Assembly: GCF_000346615.1 (NCBI RefSeq)
Contig: NZ_ANNU01000005.1
Coordinates: 1-64,000 of the forward strand
Length of the DNA: 64,000 nucleotides
Direction of reading: 5' to 3'
Origin: Nafulsella turpanensis ZLM-10
Lineage (GTDB): Bacteria > Bacteroidota > Bacteroidia > Cytophagales > Cyclobacteriaceae
Part shown: positions 34,124 through 42,263 of the stretch, piece by piece
How positions within the stretch are numbered: position 1 is the stretch's first letter
Layout of the letters: each line of letters starts with the position of its first letter
Position numbers and translations under genes: made by a program
The notes under the pieces: generated by a model
What the model was told of the DNA's origin: nothing
The model's database searches: none
The model's input: the letters and a program-made list of their open reading frames with translations, nothing else

Positions 34124-35302
34124 ATGACGGACAATACGATCGCACAGCCTGAGGCAGCAGGCATGAACTTTGAATACGGCGAAAACCAGAAAATGGTTGC
34201 AGATATGTGCCGCGATTTTGCCGAACGTGAAATCACGCCTTTCCGCCGCGAATGGGACGAGACACAGGAATTTCCGGTACCACTCTTTAAAAAAATGGGT
34301 GAACTGGGCCTGATGGGCGTTCTAGTACCTCAGGAGTATGGAGGAGCAGGCTTTACTTACTTCGAATATGTGGCCGCTATTGTAGAAATATCTAAAGCCG
34401 ATGGCGCCATTGGCCTTTCCATGGCCGCCCATAACTCTCTCTGCACAAACCACATCCTTACCTTCGGTAACGAAGAACAGAAAAAGAAGTGGCTGCCTAA
34501 GCTGGCGACCGCCGAATGGATTGGCGCCTGGGGGCTTACCGAGCCTAATACCGGCTCTGATGCAGGAAACATGAAAACTGTGGCAAAGGAAGATGGCGAC
34601 CATTACGTACTGAATGGAGCCAAAAACTTTATTACCCACGGTAAATCCGGCAATGTAGCGGTTGTGATTGCCCGCACCGGCGAAACCGGCGACTCGCATG
34701 GCATGACCGCTTTTGTAATTGAAAAAGGCACTCCAGGCTTTAAAGCAGGTCGCAAAGAAGATAAACTGGGTATGCGTGCCTCCGAAACTACAGAGCTCAT
34801 TTTCGAAGACTGCCGCGTACCAAAAGAGAATATTTTAGGCAAAGTAGGTGAAGGATTTATTCAGGCCATGAAAATTCTGGATGGTGGCCGCATTTCCATT
34901 GCTGCCCTGAGCCTCGGCATTGCCAAAGGCGCACTTGAGGCCTCTATTGCTTACTCCAAGGAGCGCCAGCAGTTCAACAAGCCAATTTCTTCCTTCCAGG
35001 GCATTGCTTTTAAACTGGCCGACATGGCTACCAAAATTGAAGCAGCGGAGCTCCTTACCTACCAGGCAGCAGCGCTTAAGCATGCCGGCAAGCCTATGAC
35101 TAAAGAATCGGCCATGGCCAAGTATATGGCTTCCGAAGTAGCAGTAGAAGTATCGACTGAAGCTATCCAGATTTTTGGTGGTTATGGGTATACGAAGGAC
35201 TATCCGGTGGAGAAGCATTACCGCGATTCCAAGCTTTGTACCATAGGCGAAGGCACTTCTGAAATTCAGAAGCTGGTTATCTCCCGTGCGCTGCTGAAGT
35301 AA
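34124..35302 (+). CDS. Acyl-CoA dehydrogenase
   Basis: A 392-residue flavoenzyme that removes two hydrogens from the alpha-beta carbons of acyl-CoA, passing electrons to ETF. Marks are [55 protein letters not shown], and the catalytic Glu in [20 protein letters not shown]. The length and short N-terminal tail indicate a short or medium-chain enzyme. Downstream is a strong terminator, so it is a single-gene unit; no ETF or beta-oxidation partner is adjacent. Confidence 0.95.
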   Translation: MTDNTIAQPEAAGMNFEYGENQKMVADMCRDFAEREITPFRREWDETQEFPVPLFKKMGELGLMGVLVPQEYGGAGFTYFEYVAAIVEISKADGAIGLSMAAHNSLCTNHILTFGNEEQKKKWLPKLATAEWIGAWGLTEPNTGSDAGNMKTVAKEDGDHYVLNGAKNFITHGKSGNVAVVIARTGETGDSHGMTAFVIEKGTPGFKAGRKEDKLGMRASETTELIFEDCRVPKENILGKVGEGFIQAMKILDGGRISIAALSLGIAKGALEASIAYSKERQQFNKPISSFQGIAFKLADMATKIEAAELLTYQAAALKHAGKPMTKESAMAKYMASEVAVEVSTEAIQIFGGYGYTKDYPVEKHYRDSKLCTIGEGTSEIQKLVISRALLK

Positions 35303-35323
35303 TAAGCTATTATTAATATTCAT

Positions 35324-35368
35324 AAGCTGCTATTGTACCGGGTCTCCGGAAGCGATAGCAGCTTTTTT
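35324..35368 (+). terminator. Rho-independent terminator of the acyl-CoA dehydrogenase gene
   Basis: AAGCTGCTAT (35324-35333) pairs with ATAGCAGCTT (35355-35364), an inner CCGG pair lies in the loop, and a run of six T ends the hairpin. Confidence 0.9.
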
Positions 35369-35403
35369 AGTGCACTTTATTTTGATAGCCCTATCAGAAG
35401 ATA

Positions 35404-35434
35404 TTGTATTCCTTCTTAAAGAATGTTATGTTTG
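35404..35434 (+). promoter_or_regulatory. Promoter of rpsU
   Basis: TTG at 35404-35406, exactly 20 bases, then TATGTTTG at 35427-35434, a full TAnnTTTG match. Transcription would start near 35441, giving a leader of only about 20 bases holding the ribosome site. Confidence 0.68.
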
Positions 35435-35444
35435 CTGCCGATTG

Positions 35445-35454
35445 AAAGGAGGTG
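35445..35454 (+). promoter_or_regulatory. Perfect Shine-Dalgarno sequence of rpsU
   Basis: AAAGGAGGTG is fully complementary to the 16S anti-Shine-Dalgarno and stands 7 bases before the ATG at 35462. Bacteroidota seldom use such sites because bS21, bS18 and bS6 hide the anti-SD; rpsU is a known exception in Flavobacterium, where it allows feedback on bS21. This site also decides the start: the frame is open from 35423 but this ATG is the one served. Confidence 0.88.
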
Positions 35455-35461
35455 TAAATCC

Positions 35462-35656
35462 ATGATAATTGTTAAAGTAAACGAAAACGAATCTATCGAG
35501 CGGGCGCTCAAAAGATTTAAGCAGAAATTTGACCGTACAGGTGTACTGAAGGAAGTTCGCACAAGAAATTACTTCGAAAAACCAAGTGTAAGCCGCCGTA
35601 CAGAAAAGATAAAAGCCGCTTACCGCCAGAAGATGTACGCGAGCGAAAATTTCTAA
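35462..35656 (+). CDS. rpsU: 30S ribosomal protein bS21
   Basis: A 64-residue protein with MIIVKVNENESIERALKRFK and basic C-terminal half SRRTEKIKAAYRQKMYASEN, the normal bS21 pattern. In Bacteroidota bS21 covers the 16S 3' end and blocks the anti-Shine-Dalgarno. The strong SD just before it (35445) would be used mainly by ribosomes lacking bS21, giving feedback control. It is followed closely by xer and hpf, a common gene order in the phylum. Confidence 0.95.
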   Translation: MIIVKVNENESIERALKRFKQKFDRTGVLKEVRTRNYFEKPSVSRRTEKIKAAYRQKMYASENF

Positions 35657-35690
35657 GCGCCTCAACCCATTTTCCATAAATTTTGATTAT

Positions 35691-35718
35691 GTTAGTACTG
35701 CATCACGGCAGTGCTAAC
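35691..35718 (+). promoter_or_regulatory. Hairpin directly before the xer start codon
   Basis: GTTAGTACTGC (35691-35701) pairs with GCAGTGCTAAC (35708-35718) around loop ATCACG: an 11-bp stem with one G-U wobble. It ends at the base before ATG 35719. No T-run follows, so it is not an ordinary terminator. The DNA is also a near-perfect palindrome and could bind a dimeric protein. Confidence 0.75.
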
Positions 35719-36600
35719 ATGATTGATACCTACCTCCGATACCTCACCTTTGAAAAGCGCTACAGCGCCCACACCCTTACTTCTTATCAAAACGATCTGG
35801 AGCAGTTTCAGGCCTTTCTGCAGGAGCAGTATCAGCAAAACGAACTTTCCCGGGCTGAGTTTACCCACATCCGTGCCTGGATTGTGTCGCTGGTCGATGA
35901 AAAGCTGCAGGCCCGCAGCATCAACCGCAAAATTGCCAGCCTCCGCTCCTTCTATAAATTTTTACTGAAGCGCGAACTCATTCAGCAGGATCCCTGCCTG
36001 CGCATTAAAGCCTTGAAAACACCAAAAGCGCTTCCCCACTTCGTGCAGGAAAAGGAATTATCGCAGCTGCTCGACCAGTTTCCTTTTACCAACGATTTTT
36101 CCGGAAGCCGCGACAAGCTGGTGTTAGAGTTGCTGTATGCTACCGGCATTCGTTTGGCTGAGCTCATTGGTCTGCGGGAAGAAAGTGTAGATATGAAAGC
36201 CGGTACTATTCGTGTGCTCGGCAAGCGCAATAAAGAACGGGTTATTCCTGTTTCCCTGGCTATGAAAGCAGTAATGGAACAATATCTGGCTCAGAAAAAC
36301 AGTTTATTTGGTAAGGAGGCCAACCCACGGCTTATTCTTACAGATAAAGGGGAGCAGGCCTACCCGATGTTTGTTTACCGACTGGTAAAAAAATACCTGG
36401 GTACTTTTACGAGCAGCGACAAACAAAGCCCGCATGTTTTACGTCATACTTTTGCAACACACCTGCTCGACAAGGGCGCCGATTTGAATGCCGTAAAAGA
36501 TTTGCTGGGCCATACCAGCCTTGCCGCAACCCAGGTGTACACACATAATTCATTAGAAAAACTTCGGAAAGTCTTTGAACAGGCACATCCGAAGGCATAG
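35719..36600 (+). CDS. Tyrosine recombinase XerC/XerD family
   Basis: A 293-residue phage-integrase-family recombinase. The N-terminal SAM-like core-binding domain starts DTYLRYLTFEKRYSAHTLTS YQNDL, and the catalytic domain has Arg in ATGIRLAELIGL, the HxxR motif in SPHVLRHTFATHL, the GHTSLAATQVYTH box with catalytic Tyr near the end. The pattern fits the chromosome-dimer resolvases. The frame is open from 35683 (TTG), with ATG also at 35689; I prefer 35719 since it starts at the conserved sequence and the hairpin precedes it. Position after rpsU and before hpf is the usual Bacteroidota order, so it is likely housekeeping and not part of an integron or phage. Confidence 0.92.
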   Translation: MIDTYLRYLTFEKRYSAHTLTSYQNDLEQFQAFLQEQYQQNELSRAEFTHIRAWIVSLVDEKLQARSINRKIASLRSFYKFLLKRELIQQDPCLRIKALKTPKALPHFVQEKELSQLLDQFPFTNDFSGSRDKLVLELLYATGIRLAELIGLREESVDMKAGTIRVLGKRNKERVIPVSLAMKAVMEQYLAQKNSLFGKEANPRLILTDKGEQAYPMFVYRLVKKYLGTFTSSDKQSPHVLRHTFATHLLDKGADLNAVKDLLGHTSLAATQVYTHNSLEKLRKVFEQAHPKA

Positions 36601-36623
36601 TTAAACACATAACCCTTACTACT

Positions 36624-36926
36624 ATGAAGATAGACATTCGTTACATCGACATTGAGTCCGACGACAGACTGAACGACTTTATTCAGAAGAAGGTAGATAA
36701 ACTCGAAACTTTTTACGACCGAATTGTAGACTGTGAAGTGTTTCTGAAGAGAAGCAACAACAATACAGAAGAAAATGCAGTGGTGGAACTGCTCATTAAC
36801 GTACCTGGCAACAGACTTTTTGCAAAGGAGCAGGCCAAGAACTTTGAAGCCGGCGTAGATGCCTGCGTGGAAGCCATGCGCCGCCAGATAAAGAAGGTGA
36901 AGGAAAAGCAGGCTTCACATCCTTAA
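36624..36926 (+). CDS. hpf: Ribosome hibernation promoting factor (short HPF/YfiA family)
   Basis: A 100-residue short HPF. It opens MKIDIRYIDIESDDRLNDFI QKKVDKLE and ends AMRRQIKKVKEKQ, with the usual alternating beta-alpha-beta-beta-beta-alpha content. It binds the 30S decoding site when growth stops and gives inactive 70S/100S ribosomes. In the phylum this position is usually followed by a tRNA cluster and tuf; here a terminator and convergent metK follow. Confidence 0.9.
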   Translation: MKIDIRYIDIESDDRLNDFIQKKVDKLETFYDRIVDCEVFLKRSNNNTEENAVVELLINVPGNRLFAKEQAKNFEAGVDACVEAMRRQIKKVKEKQASHP

Positions 36927-36942
36927 CAGATTTTAAACATCA

Positions 36943-36978
36943 TAAAAAAACCGGAAGCGAAACTTCCGGTTTTTTTTA
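36943..36978. terminator. Bidirectional terminator between hpf and metK
   Basis: CCGGAAG (36951-36957) pairs with CTTCCGG (36963-36969), with a run of seven A before and eight T after, so it ends both the rpsU-xer-hpf and metK transcripts. Confidence 0.92.
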
Positions 36979-36996
36979 TGATTTACAGATTGCCTT

Positions 36997-38304
36997 TTAC
37001 AGCTTAAATGCTTTCTTAATTTTATCTACGTAATCGAGTCTTTCCCATCCGAAGAATTCGAGCTCACGATTTTCTTTACGACGGATTTCACGCTTCTCCT
37101 GCTCGTTCTCCTCCATCTCTACAATATTCAGCTCCACTTCTTTTTTATACGCCTCACGCCCCATATGACCGTAAGCGGCAGTTTCGCTGAAAATAGGTGT
37201 TTTAAGCGCAAAGCGTTCTACGATTGCCTTAGGGCGCATATCAAACAGCTCATTCACCACCTTACTAATTTCGGAGTCACTCATATCTACTTTAGCCTTA
37301 CCAAAAGTAGAAACATTCAGCGATACCGGCTTGGCTACCCCAATAGCATAGGCCACCTGCACCAGCGCCTCATCTGCTACACCAGCTGCCACCAGGTTTT
37401 TAGCAATATGGCGGGCTGCATAAGCGGCACTACGGTCTACTTTAGAGGAATCTTTTCCGGAGAAAGCGCCACCACCGTGGGCTCCTTTGCCACCGTAGGT
37501 ATCCACAATAATTTTACGACCTGTTAAGCCGGCATCGCCGTGTGGACCACCAATTACAAACTTACCGGTTGGGTTAATGTGGAAAACAGTTTCATCGTCC
37601 AGCATTTCGGCCGGCACAACCTTCTTCACAACATGCTCGATAACATCCTGGCGAATTTTATCCAGCATTTTTTTATCGGCCGCCAGTCGGGCTTCGCGCG
37701 AATCGTTCTCCGGCTTAATAAAGTTGCTGTGCTGTGTCGATACCACCACGGTATGTACCCGTACAGGGCGGTCATTATTATCGTATTCAATGGTTACCTG
37801 TGCCTTGGCATCGGGGCGCAGGTAAGGCATCAGCTCCCGCTCCTGCTTGCGGATGTCGGCCAGTCGCTTTACCAGGCGGTGCGAATATGCAAGGGCCATG
37901 GGCATGTATTCAGGCGTTTCTTTGGTCGCATAGCCAAACATCATGCCCTGATCGCCTGCACCCTGCTCCTTATCTTCGCCTTCGTCTACACCCTGTGCAA
38001 TATCGGGCGACTGAGAGTGCAGGGTAACCATTACACCGCATGATTCTGCATCGAATTTAAAGTCATCGTGTGTATAGCCAATCTTTTTAATGGTATCACG
38101 CACGATATCCGGGATTTCAACATAGGCTTTAGTTGTAACCTCACCCCCCACTACTACCAGTCCGGTCGTTACAAAAGTTTCGCAGGCTACACGCGAATCA
38201 GGATCCTGTGCCAGCATGGCATCAAGAATTGCATCTGATATCTGATCCGCAATTTTATCCGGGTGTCCTTCAGATACTGACTCTGAAGTAAATAAATATG
38301 ACAT
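36997..38304 (-). CDS. metK: S-adenosylmethionine synthetase
   Basis: A 435-residue cytosolic enzyme making SAM from methionine and ATP. The motifs [46 protein letters not shown] and [19 protein letters not shown] are complete. It is longer than E. coli MetK (384) by extra C-terminal residues ending [25 protein letters not shown], common in Bacteroidota. TAAATTTG on the minus strand at 38346-38339 is a full -7 element about 35 bases before the start, with no visible -33 partner. I see no SAM riboswitch in the 110-base leader. Confidence 0.97.
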   Translation of the reverse strand: MSYLFTSESVSEGHPDKIADQISDAILDAMLAQDPDSRVACETFVTTGLVVVGGEVTTKAYVEIPDIVRDTIKKIGYTHDDFKFDAESCGVMVTLHSQSPDIAQGVDEGEDKEQGAGDQGMMFGYATKETPEYMPMALAYSHRLVKRLADIRKQERELMPYLRPDAKAQVTIEYDNNDRPVRVHTVVVSTQHSNFIKPENDSREARLAADKKMLDKIRQDVIEHVVKKVVPAEMLDDETVFHINPTGKFVIGGPHGDAGLTGRKIIVDTYGGKGAHGGGAFSGKDSSKVDRSAAYAARHIAKNLVAAGVADEALVQVAYAIGVAKPVSLNVSTFGKAKVDMSDSEISKVVNELFDMRPKAIVERFALKTPIFSETAAYGHMGREAYKKEVELNIVEMEENEQEKREIRRKENRELEFFGWERLDYVDKIKKAFKL

Positions 38305-38338
38305 AGAGAAAAAGTTTTAATGGTTTCTAAAGAAAGCT

Positions 38339-38346
38339 CAAATTTA
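38339..38346 (-). promoter_or_regulatory. Possible -7 element of metK
   Basis: TAAATTTG on the minus strand. The spacer side upstream is AT-rich with no TTG at about 20 bases, so this is a half-supported promoter. Confidence 0.35.
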
Positions 38347-38415
38347 GGTGAATTAAAAAAAATATAAAATTACAGGTAACATTTCGCTCAAAGGCCAAAT
38401 ACTTAGCCTCATAGT

Positions 38416-39135
38416 TTAATTTTTTACTGTTCCCAGCAGAAAGATAGTAGGAATTTTATGTAAATCCACCTTCTGTTTTTTCCATTCCGCAACAGAAAGT
38501 GTCCTGATAAATTCGCCCTCTCCTGTAACACCACTGGCAACACATAAAGAGCTGGCCGGGTGGCAGTGCTGGAGCAAATCGCTCAGCAGCTGATTATTTC
38601 TATAAGGCGTTTCCATAAAAATCTGGGTTTGCCCTTGTTGTGCCTGCTTTTCGAGCTGCCGGATAGCCTGCACCTTTTCGGGGCTCTTTACCGGCAAATA
38701 ACCATGAAAAGCAAAATGCTGTCCGCTCATGCCCGAAGCCATCAGGGCCAGCAATATGGAAGAAGGTCCCACCAGCGGCACCACCTGCACGCCGTTTTTA
38801 TGGGCCCAGGCCACTGCCCGTGCACCAGGGTCGGCTACTCCGGGGCAACCCGCTTCAGATAAGACTCCTACGTCCTTCCCCTGCAGTAAAGGCTGCATGA
38901 GCGCGGCAACCTCGGCATCAGGTGTTTTTTTATCCAGCAAAGAAAACTGAAGTTCAGGAATAGAAATACCCAGTTCCAAACTACTGATAAACCTTCGGGC
39001 GGTCCGAATGTTTTCAGCAAGATAAAAAGTTGTATTTCGGCAGACTTCATAAACCTGCCCTGAAAGCACCGTACCGGCTGTATTTTCGGCAATTACCGAA
39101 GGAATTAAAAAAAGTTTTCCTTTAATTTTGTTCAT
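38416..39135 (-). CDS. SAM-dependent methyltransferase, RsmI paralogue
   Basis: A 239-residue protein of the tetrapyrrole methylase fold related to RsmI. It keeps LFLIPSVIAENTAGTVLSGQ, GVLSEAGCPGVADPGARAVA and VPLVGPSSILLALMASGMSG but lacks the NLEDIT and AEDTRTSG motifs of true RsmI (27778-28458), so its substrate may differ. The frame is open from 39204, yet the ATG at 39135 begins the conserved domain (MNKIKGKLFLIPS) and is preferred. Bacteroidota genomes often have this second copy; role not established. It is 111 bases from the metK start on the same strand. Confidence 0.88.
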   Translation of the reverse strand: MNKIKGKLFLIPSVIAENTAGTVLSGQVYEVCRNTTFYLAENIRTARRFISSLELGISIPELQFSLLDKKTPDAEVAALMQPLLQGKDVGVLSEAGCPGVADPGARAVAWAHKNGVQVVPLVGPSSILLALMASGMSGQHFAFHGYLPVKSPEKVQAIRQLEKQAQQGQTQIFMETPYRNNQLLSDLLQHCHPASSLCVASGVTGEGEFIRTLSVAEWKKQKVDLHKIPTIFLLGTVKN

Positions 39136-39142
39136 AGACTTT

Positions 39143-39193
39143 GAGAGGTGAGACGGAAGACATGAGACAATGGATATCAGATATAAGACACAG
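39143..39193. repeat. GAGACATGAGACAATGG degenerate repeat
   Basis: GAGAGGTGAGACGGAAGACA, TGAGACAATGG and ATAAGACACAG continue the short word seen in other gaps. Lies in the gap upstream of the RsmI-paralogue start and before a small plus-strand gene. Confidence 0.5.
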
Positions 39194-39317
39194 GGCAGGA
39201 GCAATCATGAGCAGGACAGGAATCGGTACCCTAACGCCAGAGAAGAAGTACCGCTAAGATTAATTAAAAGTAAATCTCATTTCTAATTCTTAATTCTTCA
39301 TTTTTAATTCTTTGGCA

Positions 39318-39536
39318 ATGCAGCAAATCGGAAAATCACTTTTAGTTATTGGTGGTCTGCTTTTTCTGGCAGGACTGATTCTCTATTTCTTCGACCGGAT
39401 TCCTTTTTTCGGCAAAATGCCGGGAGACATTGTGGTTAAAAAGAAAAACTTCACTTTCTATTTTCCGCTGGCCACCAGCATTATCCTCAGTATTCTGCTA
39501 TCACTGGCACTTTACCTCATTAACCGCTTCCGCTAA
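39318..39536 (+). CDS. DUF2905 small membrane protein
   Basis: A 72-residue protein with two membrane helices (about residues 5-24 and 46-68) joined by a loop with FDRIPFFGKMPGDIVVKKKN, the DUF2905 signature. Function unknown. The frame begins at TTG 39312 but the ATG at 39318 starts a normal family N-terminus. Convergent to the alpha/beta hydrolase at 39552. Confidence 0.85.
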   Translation: MQQIGKSLLVIGGLLFLAGLILYFFDRIPFFGKMPGDIVVKKKNFTFYFPLATSIILSILLSLALYLINRFR

Positions 39537-39551
39537 AAGTGCAGTAAAATA

Positions 39552-40316
39552 TCAGCTTTCCAGAAATGCCCTAACAACCTTCTCAAATTCTTCCGGCTTT
39601 TCGGCATGCATCCAGTGCCCGGCGCCTGTAATGGTCTGCACCTGAGACTGCGGAAAGATTTGCTGAATCAGGGCTTTATCGGCGTCTTTTATGTAACCCG
39701 AATTCGCTCCCCGAATAAAGAGGGTCGGCTTTTCAAAATGCTCCTCTTCCTTTAAGCCTTCGCCTACATTCTCAATTTTTTCATTTATTACCGGCAGGTT
39801 AATCTTCCATTCATAACCTCCTTCGGTCTTTCTACCTAAATTCTTCAATAAAAACTGCCGCACCCCCAGCTCAGGCACATATTCTGCCAGCGTAGCATCG
39901 GCCTCGCGCCTGGTTTTTAAGGAGTTGATATCAATCGCCTGCAGACCCTGCAGAATTACCTCATGATGCACAGGATAATAGCGCGGCGCTATATCTACCA
40001 CAATAAGTTTTTGAAGTAAATCAGGATGAGACAGGGCGAACTTCATTACTGTTTTTCCACCCATTGAATGCCCCATAATTACCGGGTCCTCAATTTTGTG
40101 TCCCGTAATAAATTCTTCCAGGTCTGCAGCCATATCGGTGTAGGTAAAAGAAGAGCTGTGTGGCGAGTCGCCATGGTTGCGCTGGTCGAGCAGGTATACT
40201 TTATAGTCGCCGCTCAGTTCTTTACCTACGCTCAGCCAGTTATCGGAAGAACCGAAGAGGCCGTGTAAGATAATTATGGGGGCTCCCTCGCCCAATTCGC
40301 GATAGTGTAACTTCAT
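39552..40316 (-). CDS. Alpha/beta hydrolase (esterase, YbfF-like)
   Basis: A 254-residue cytosolic alpha/beta-hydrolase: the oxyanion motif LHGLFGSSDNW (about residues 18-28), the nucleophile elbow GHSMGGKTVMKFAL (Ser near 96), and a C-terminal His in TGAGHWMHAEKPEEF. The pattern DQRNHGDSPHS fits the YbfF branch, esterases on acyl-CoA or similar short esters. It shares the strand with pdxJ, 56 bases after its stop, separated by a GACATTAGAC repeat. Confidence 0.9.
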   Translation of the reverse strand: MKLHYRELGEGAPIIILHGLFGSSDNWLSVGKELSGDYKVYLLDQRNHGDSPHSSSFTYTDMAADLEEFITGHKIEDPVIMGHSMGGKTVMKFALSHPDLLQKLIVVDIAPRYYPVHHEVILQGLQAIDINSLKTRREADATLAEYVPELGVRQFLLKNLGRKTEGGYEWKINLPVINEKIENVGEGLKEEEHFEKPTLFIRGANSGYIKDADKALIQQIFPQSQVQTITGAGHWMHAEKPEEFEKVVRAFLES

Positions 40317-40330
40317 ATTAAAAAAAGGTA

Positions 40331-40359
40331 TAAGACATTAGACATAGGACACAAGACGG
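40331..40359. repeat. TAAGACATTAGACATAGGAC-type degenerate repeat
   Basis: TAAGACATTAGACATAGGAC followed by ACAAGACGG. Another copy of the GAGACA-like word in a gap between minus-strand genes. Confidence 0.5.
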
Positions 40360-40371
40360 TAAACATATATC

Positions 40372-41094
40372 TTATGGCTCGATATTCAACTTCCGCAGGT
40401 ACATCTGAATAGTGTTTTCAAGACCGTAATACAATGCATCGCTTATTAAGGCATGGCCAATGGAAACCTCATCGATATAAGGAATGCTTCTTTTCAGAAA
40501 TGCAAGGTTCTCAAGGTCAAGGTCGTGGCCGGCATTTATGCCCAGGCCCAACGCTTTTGCCCTGTAAGCAGCATTGGCATATGCCTGAACGGCCTCTTCT
40601 TTATTATTGTGGTAGCCGCGGGCATAGGCTTCGGTATACAGTTCAATACGGTCAGTTCCACAGGCCGCAGCTCCTTCGACCATTAATTCTTCCGGCTCCA
40701 CAAAAATAGAGGTGCGCACACCCCAGCCCTTAATTTGGGCAATAACCTCCTGTAGCTGCTCTTTTCGGGCATAGGTATCCCATCCGGCATTGGAGGTAAG
40801 CACATGGGGCGGATCGGGCACCAGGGTAGCCTGGGCGGGCCTTACCTCTTCAATTATTCGCATATACCGCTCATCGGGGTACCCTTCAATATTAAACTCA
40901 GTGGTTACTACCTCCTTCAGGGCCATTACATCACTCAGGCGGATATGCCGCTCATCGGGCCGGGGATGTACCGTAATTCCCTGCGCTCCAAAACGCTCGC
41001 AATCCTGCGCCACCTGCACAACATCGGGTTTATTTCCGCCACGGGCATTCCGTAAGGTGGCAATTTTATTTATATTTACACTCAGCTTAGTCAT
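40372..41094 (-). CDS. pdxJ: Pyridoxine 5'-phosphate synthase
   Basis: A 240-residue cytosolic barrel enzyme closing the ring of vitamin B6 from 3-hydroxy-1-aminoacetone phosphate and deoxyxylulose phosphate. Motifs are [70 protein letters not shown]. The frame is open up to 41214, but the ATG at 41094 begins the typical [19 protein letters not shown] and is chosen. It is divergent from yqeY across a 137-base region. Confidence 0.96.
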   Translation of the reverse strand: MTKLSVNINKIATLRNARGGNKPDVVQVAQDCERFGAQGITVHPRPDERHIRLSDVMALKEVVTTEFNIEGYPDERYMRIIEEVRPAQATLVPDPPHVLTSNAGWDTYARKEQLQEVIAQIKGWGVRTSIFVEPEELMVEGAAACGTDRIELYTEAYARGYHNNKEEAVQAYANAAYRAKALGLGINAGHDLDLENLAFLKRSIPYIDEVSIGHALISDALYYGLENTIQMYLRKLNIEP

Positions 41095-41164
41095 AGGCCA
41101 AAAGTTTTGACGGGCGATGGCTTTAACGGGAGGAATTACTAATCCGGCAGGAAGCCCGCACTTT

Positions 41165-41215
41165 TTTGTAAAGAGTTTAATAGTTAAATTTGTTGCAAAG
41201 GTACAGAATTGCAAC
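41165..41215 (+). promoter_or_regulatory. yqeY promoter with an inverted repeat over the start region
   Basis: TTTG at 41165-41168 and a full -7 element TAAATTTG at 41185-41192 (16-base spacer, slightly short). The last base of the -7 begins an inverted repeat GTTGCAA (41192-41198) / TTGCAAC (41209-41215), 10 bases apart, over the predicted start of transcription. This is an operator-like layout. Confidence 0.45.
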
Positions 41216-41231
41216 CTAAAAAATAAAGAGC

Positions 41232-41690
41232 ATGTCGCTAAAGCACCAGATAGACGAGGATATTAAAACCGCTATGCGGAATAAGGAAAAGGATCAGCTG
41301 CGGGCCCTGAGGGCGCTAAAATCCATGATTCTGCTGGCCGAAACAGAGAAGGGTGCACAGGAAGATCTCCTGCCTGAAACCGAGCTCAAGCTATTAACCA
41401 AAGCTGCCAACCAAAGGCGGGAGTCTTTAGCCGTTTTTCGCGAACAAGGACGTGAAGACCTGGCAGAAAAAGAAGAAGCAGAGCTGGCAGTAATTGAAAA
41501 ATACCTGCCCAAACAGTTATCGGAAGATGAAATGCGCGCAGAGCTGGAGAAAATAATAAGCCAAACAGGTGCCAGCAGCCCACAGGACATGGGAAAGGTA
41601 ATGGGCCCGGCCACTAAGTCAATGGCAGGTCGGGCAGATGGTAAAGCCATTTCGGCCATGGTTAAAAGTTTACTTGGAGAGCAGGGATAA
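41232..41690 (+). CDS. GatB/YqeY domain protein
   Basis: A 152-residue helical protein of the YqeY family, with [25 protein letters not shown] and [20 protein letters not shown], then [20 protein letters not shown] and [18 protein letters not shown]. It resembles the tRNA-binding tail of GatB and is thought to act with tRNA, though its job is not proved. The next gene, cvpA, starts at the base after its stop (41690/41691), so they are translated together. Confidence 0.92.
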   Translation: MSLKHQIDEDIKTAMRNKEKDQLRALRALKSMILLAETEKGAQEDLLPETELKLLTKAANQRRESLAVFREQGREDLAEKEEAELAVIEKYLPKQLSEDEMRAELEKIISQTGASSPQDMGKVMGPATKSMAGRADGKAISAMVKSLLGEQG

Positions 41691-42212
41691 TTGAGCGCTG
41701 TTGATATTGTTCTTTTACTGCTCCTGCTGTTAGGAGCGTACAAAGGCTACACCAAAGGCCTGTTGCTCGAAGTCATTGGCATAATAGCCCTTGTTGTAGC
41801 CCTTATTGCAGGCTTTCAATTGCTGCAGTGGGCTATGGACCTGCTGGGCACACAGCTCGACATTAACGAAAGCCTGCTGCCCTACATCGCCTTTCTGTTG
41901 CTTTTTGCTGCCATTGTCGTGGGTATTAACCTGCTGGGTAAAGCACTGAAAAAAATCCTGGACATGACCTTCTTTGGCACCTTCGACAACCTTATCGGTG
42001 CCATGGTGGGCCTGCTAAAGTGGGCGCTGGCCTTAAGTGTACTCATCTGGCTTATCAATACCCTTGAGGTCAAACTTCCTGCCGAAGCAGTGGCCGATTC
42101 ATTTGTGTATCCAGTACTGGAGCCTTTTGCGCCCCAGGTATTTGGCATGATGGGCGATGTATTACCTGCCATTCAAAATCTGCTTCAGCCAAAAGTTTAT
42201 GTGCAACCCTGA
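41691..42212 (+). CDS. CvpA family membrane protein
   Basis: A 173-residue membrane protein with four predicted helices (about residues 2-20, 25-47, 62-82 and 100-122). The opening SAVDIVLLLLLLLGAYKGYT KGLLLEVIGI and the G-x-L-x-G patterns fit CvpA, named for colicin V production and linked to envelope homeostasis. It starts at TTG 41691, right after the yqeY stop, with no better start later. It probably acts with envelope genes further downstream on the same strand. Confidence 0.88.
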   Translation: MSAVDIVLLLLLLLGAYKGYTKGLLLEVIGIIALVVALIAGFQLLQWAMDLLGTQLDINESLLPYIAFLLLFAAIVVGINLLGKALKKILDMTFFGTFDNLIGAMVGLLKWALALSVLIWLINTLEVKLPAEAVADSFVYPVLEPFAPQVFGMMGDVLPAIQNLLQPKVYVQP

Positions 42213-42263
42213 GCCTGCTCCCCGGCATTAAATCAGGAACAGCATGTTATTAATTCATTAAAA

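Noticed and set aside
35719-36600. Integron or phage integrase with an attachment site
   Set aside because: The tyrosine recombinase sits in the conserved rpsU-xer-hpf order with no phage genes or attC-like repeats.
38305-38415. SAM riboswitch upstream of metK
   Set aside because: The 110-base leader is AT-rich and shows no stable multi-helix fold or known SAM motif.
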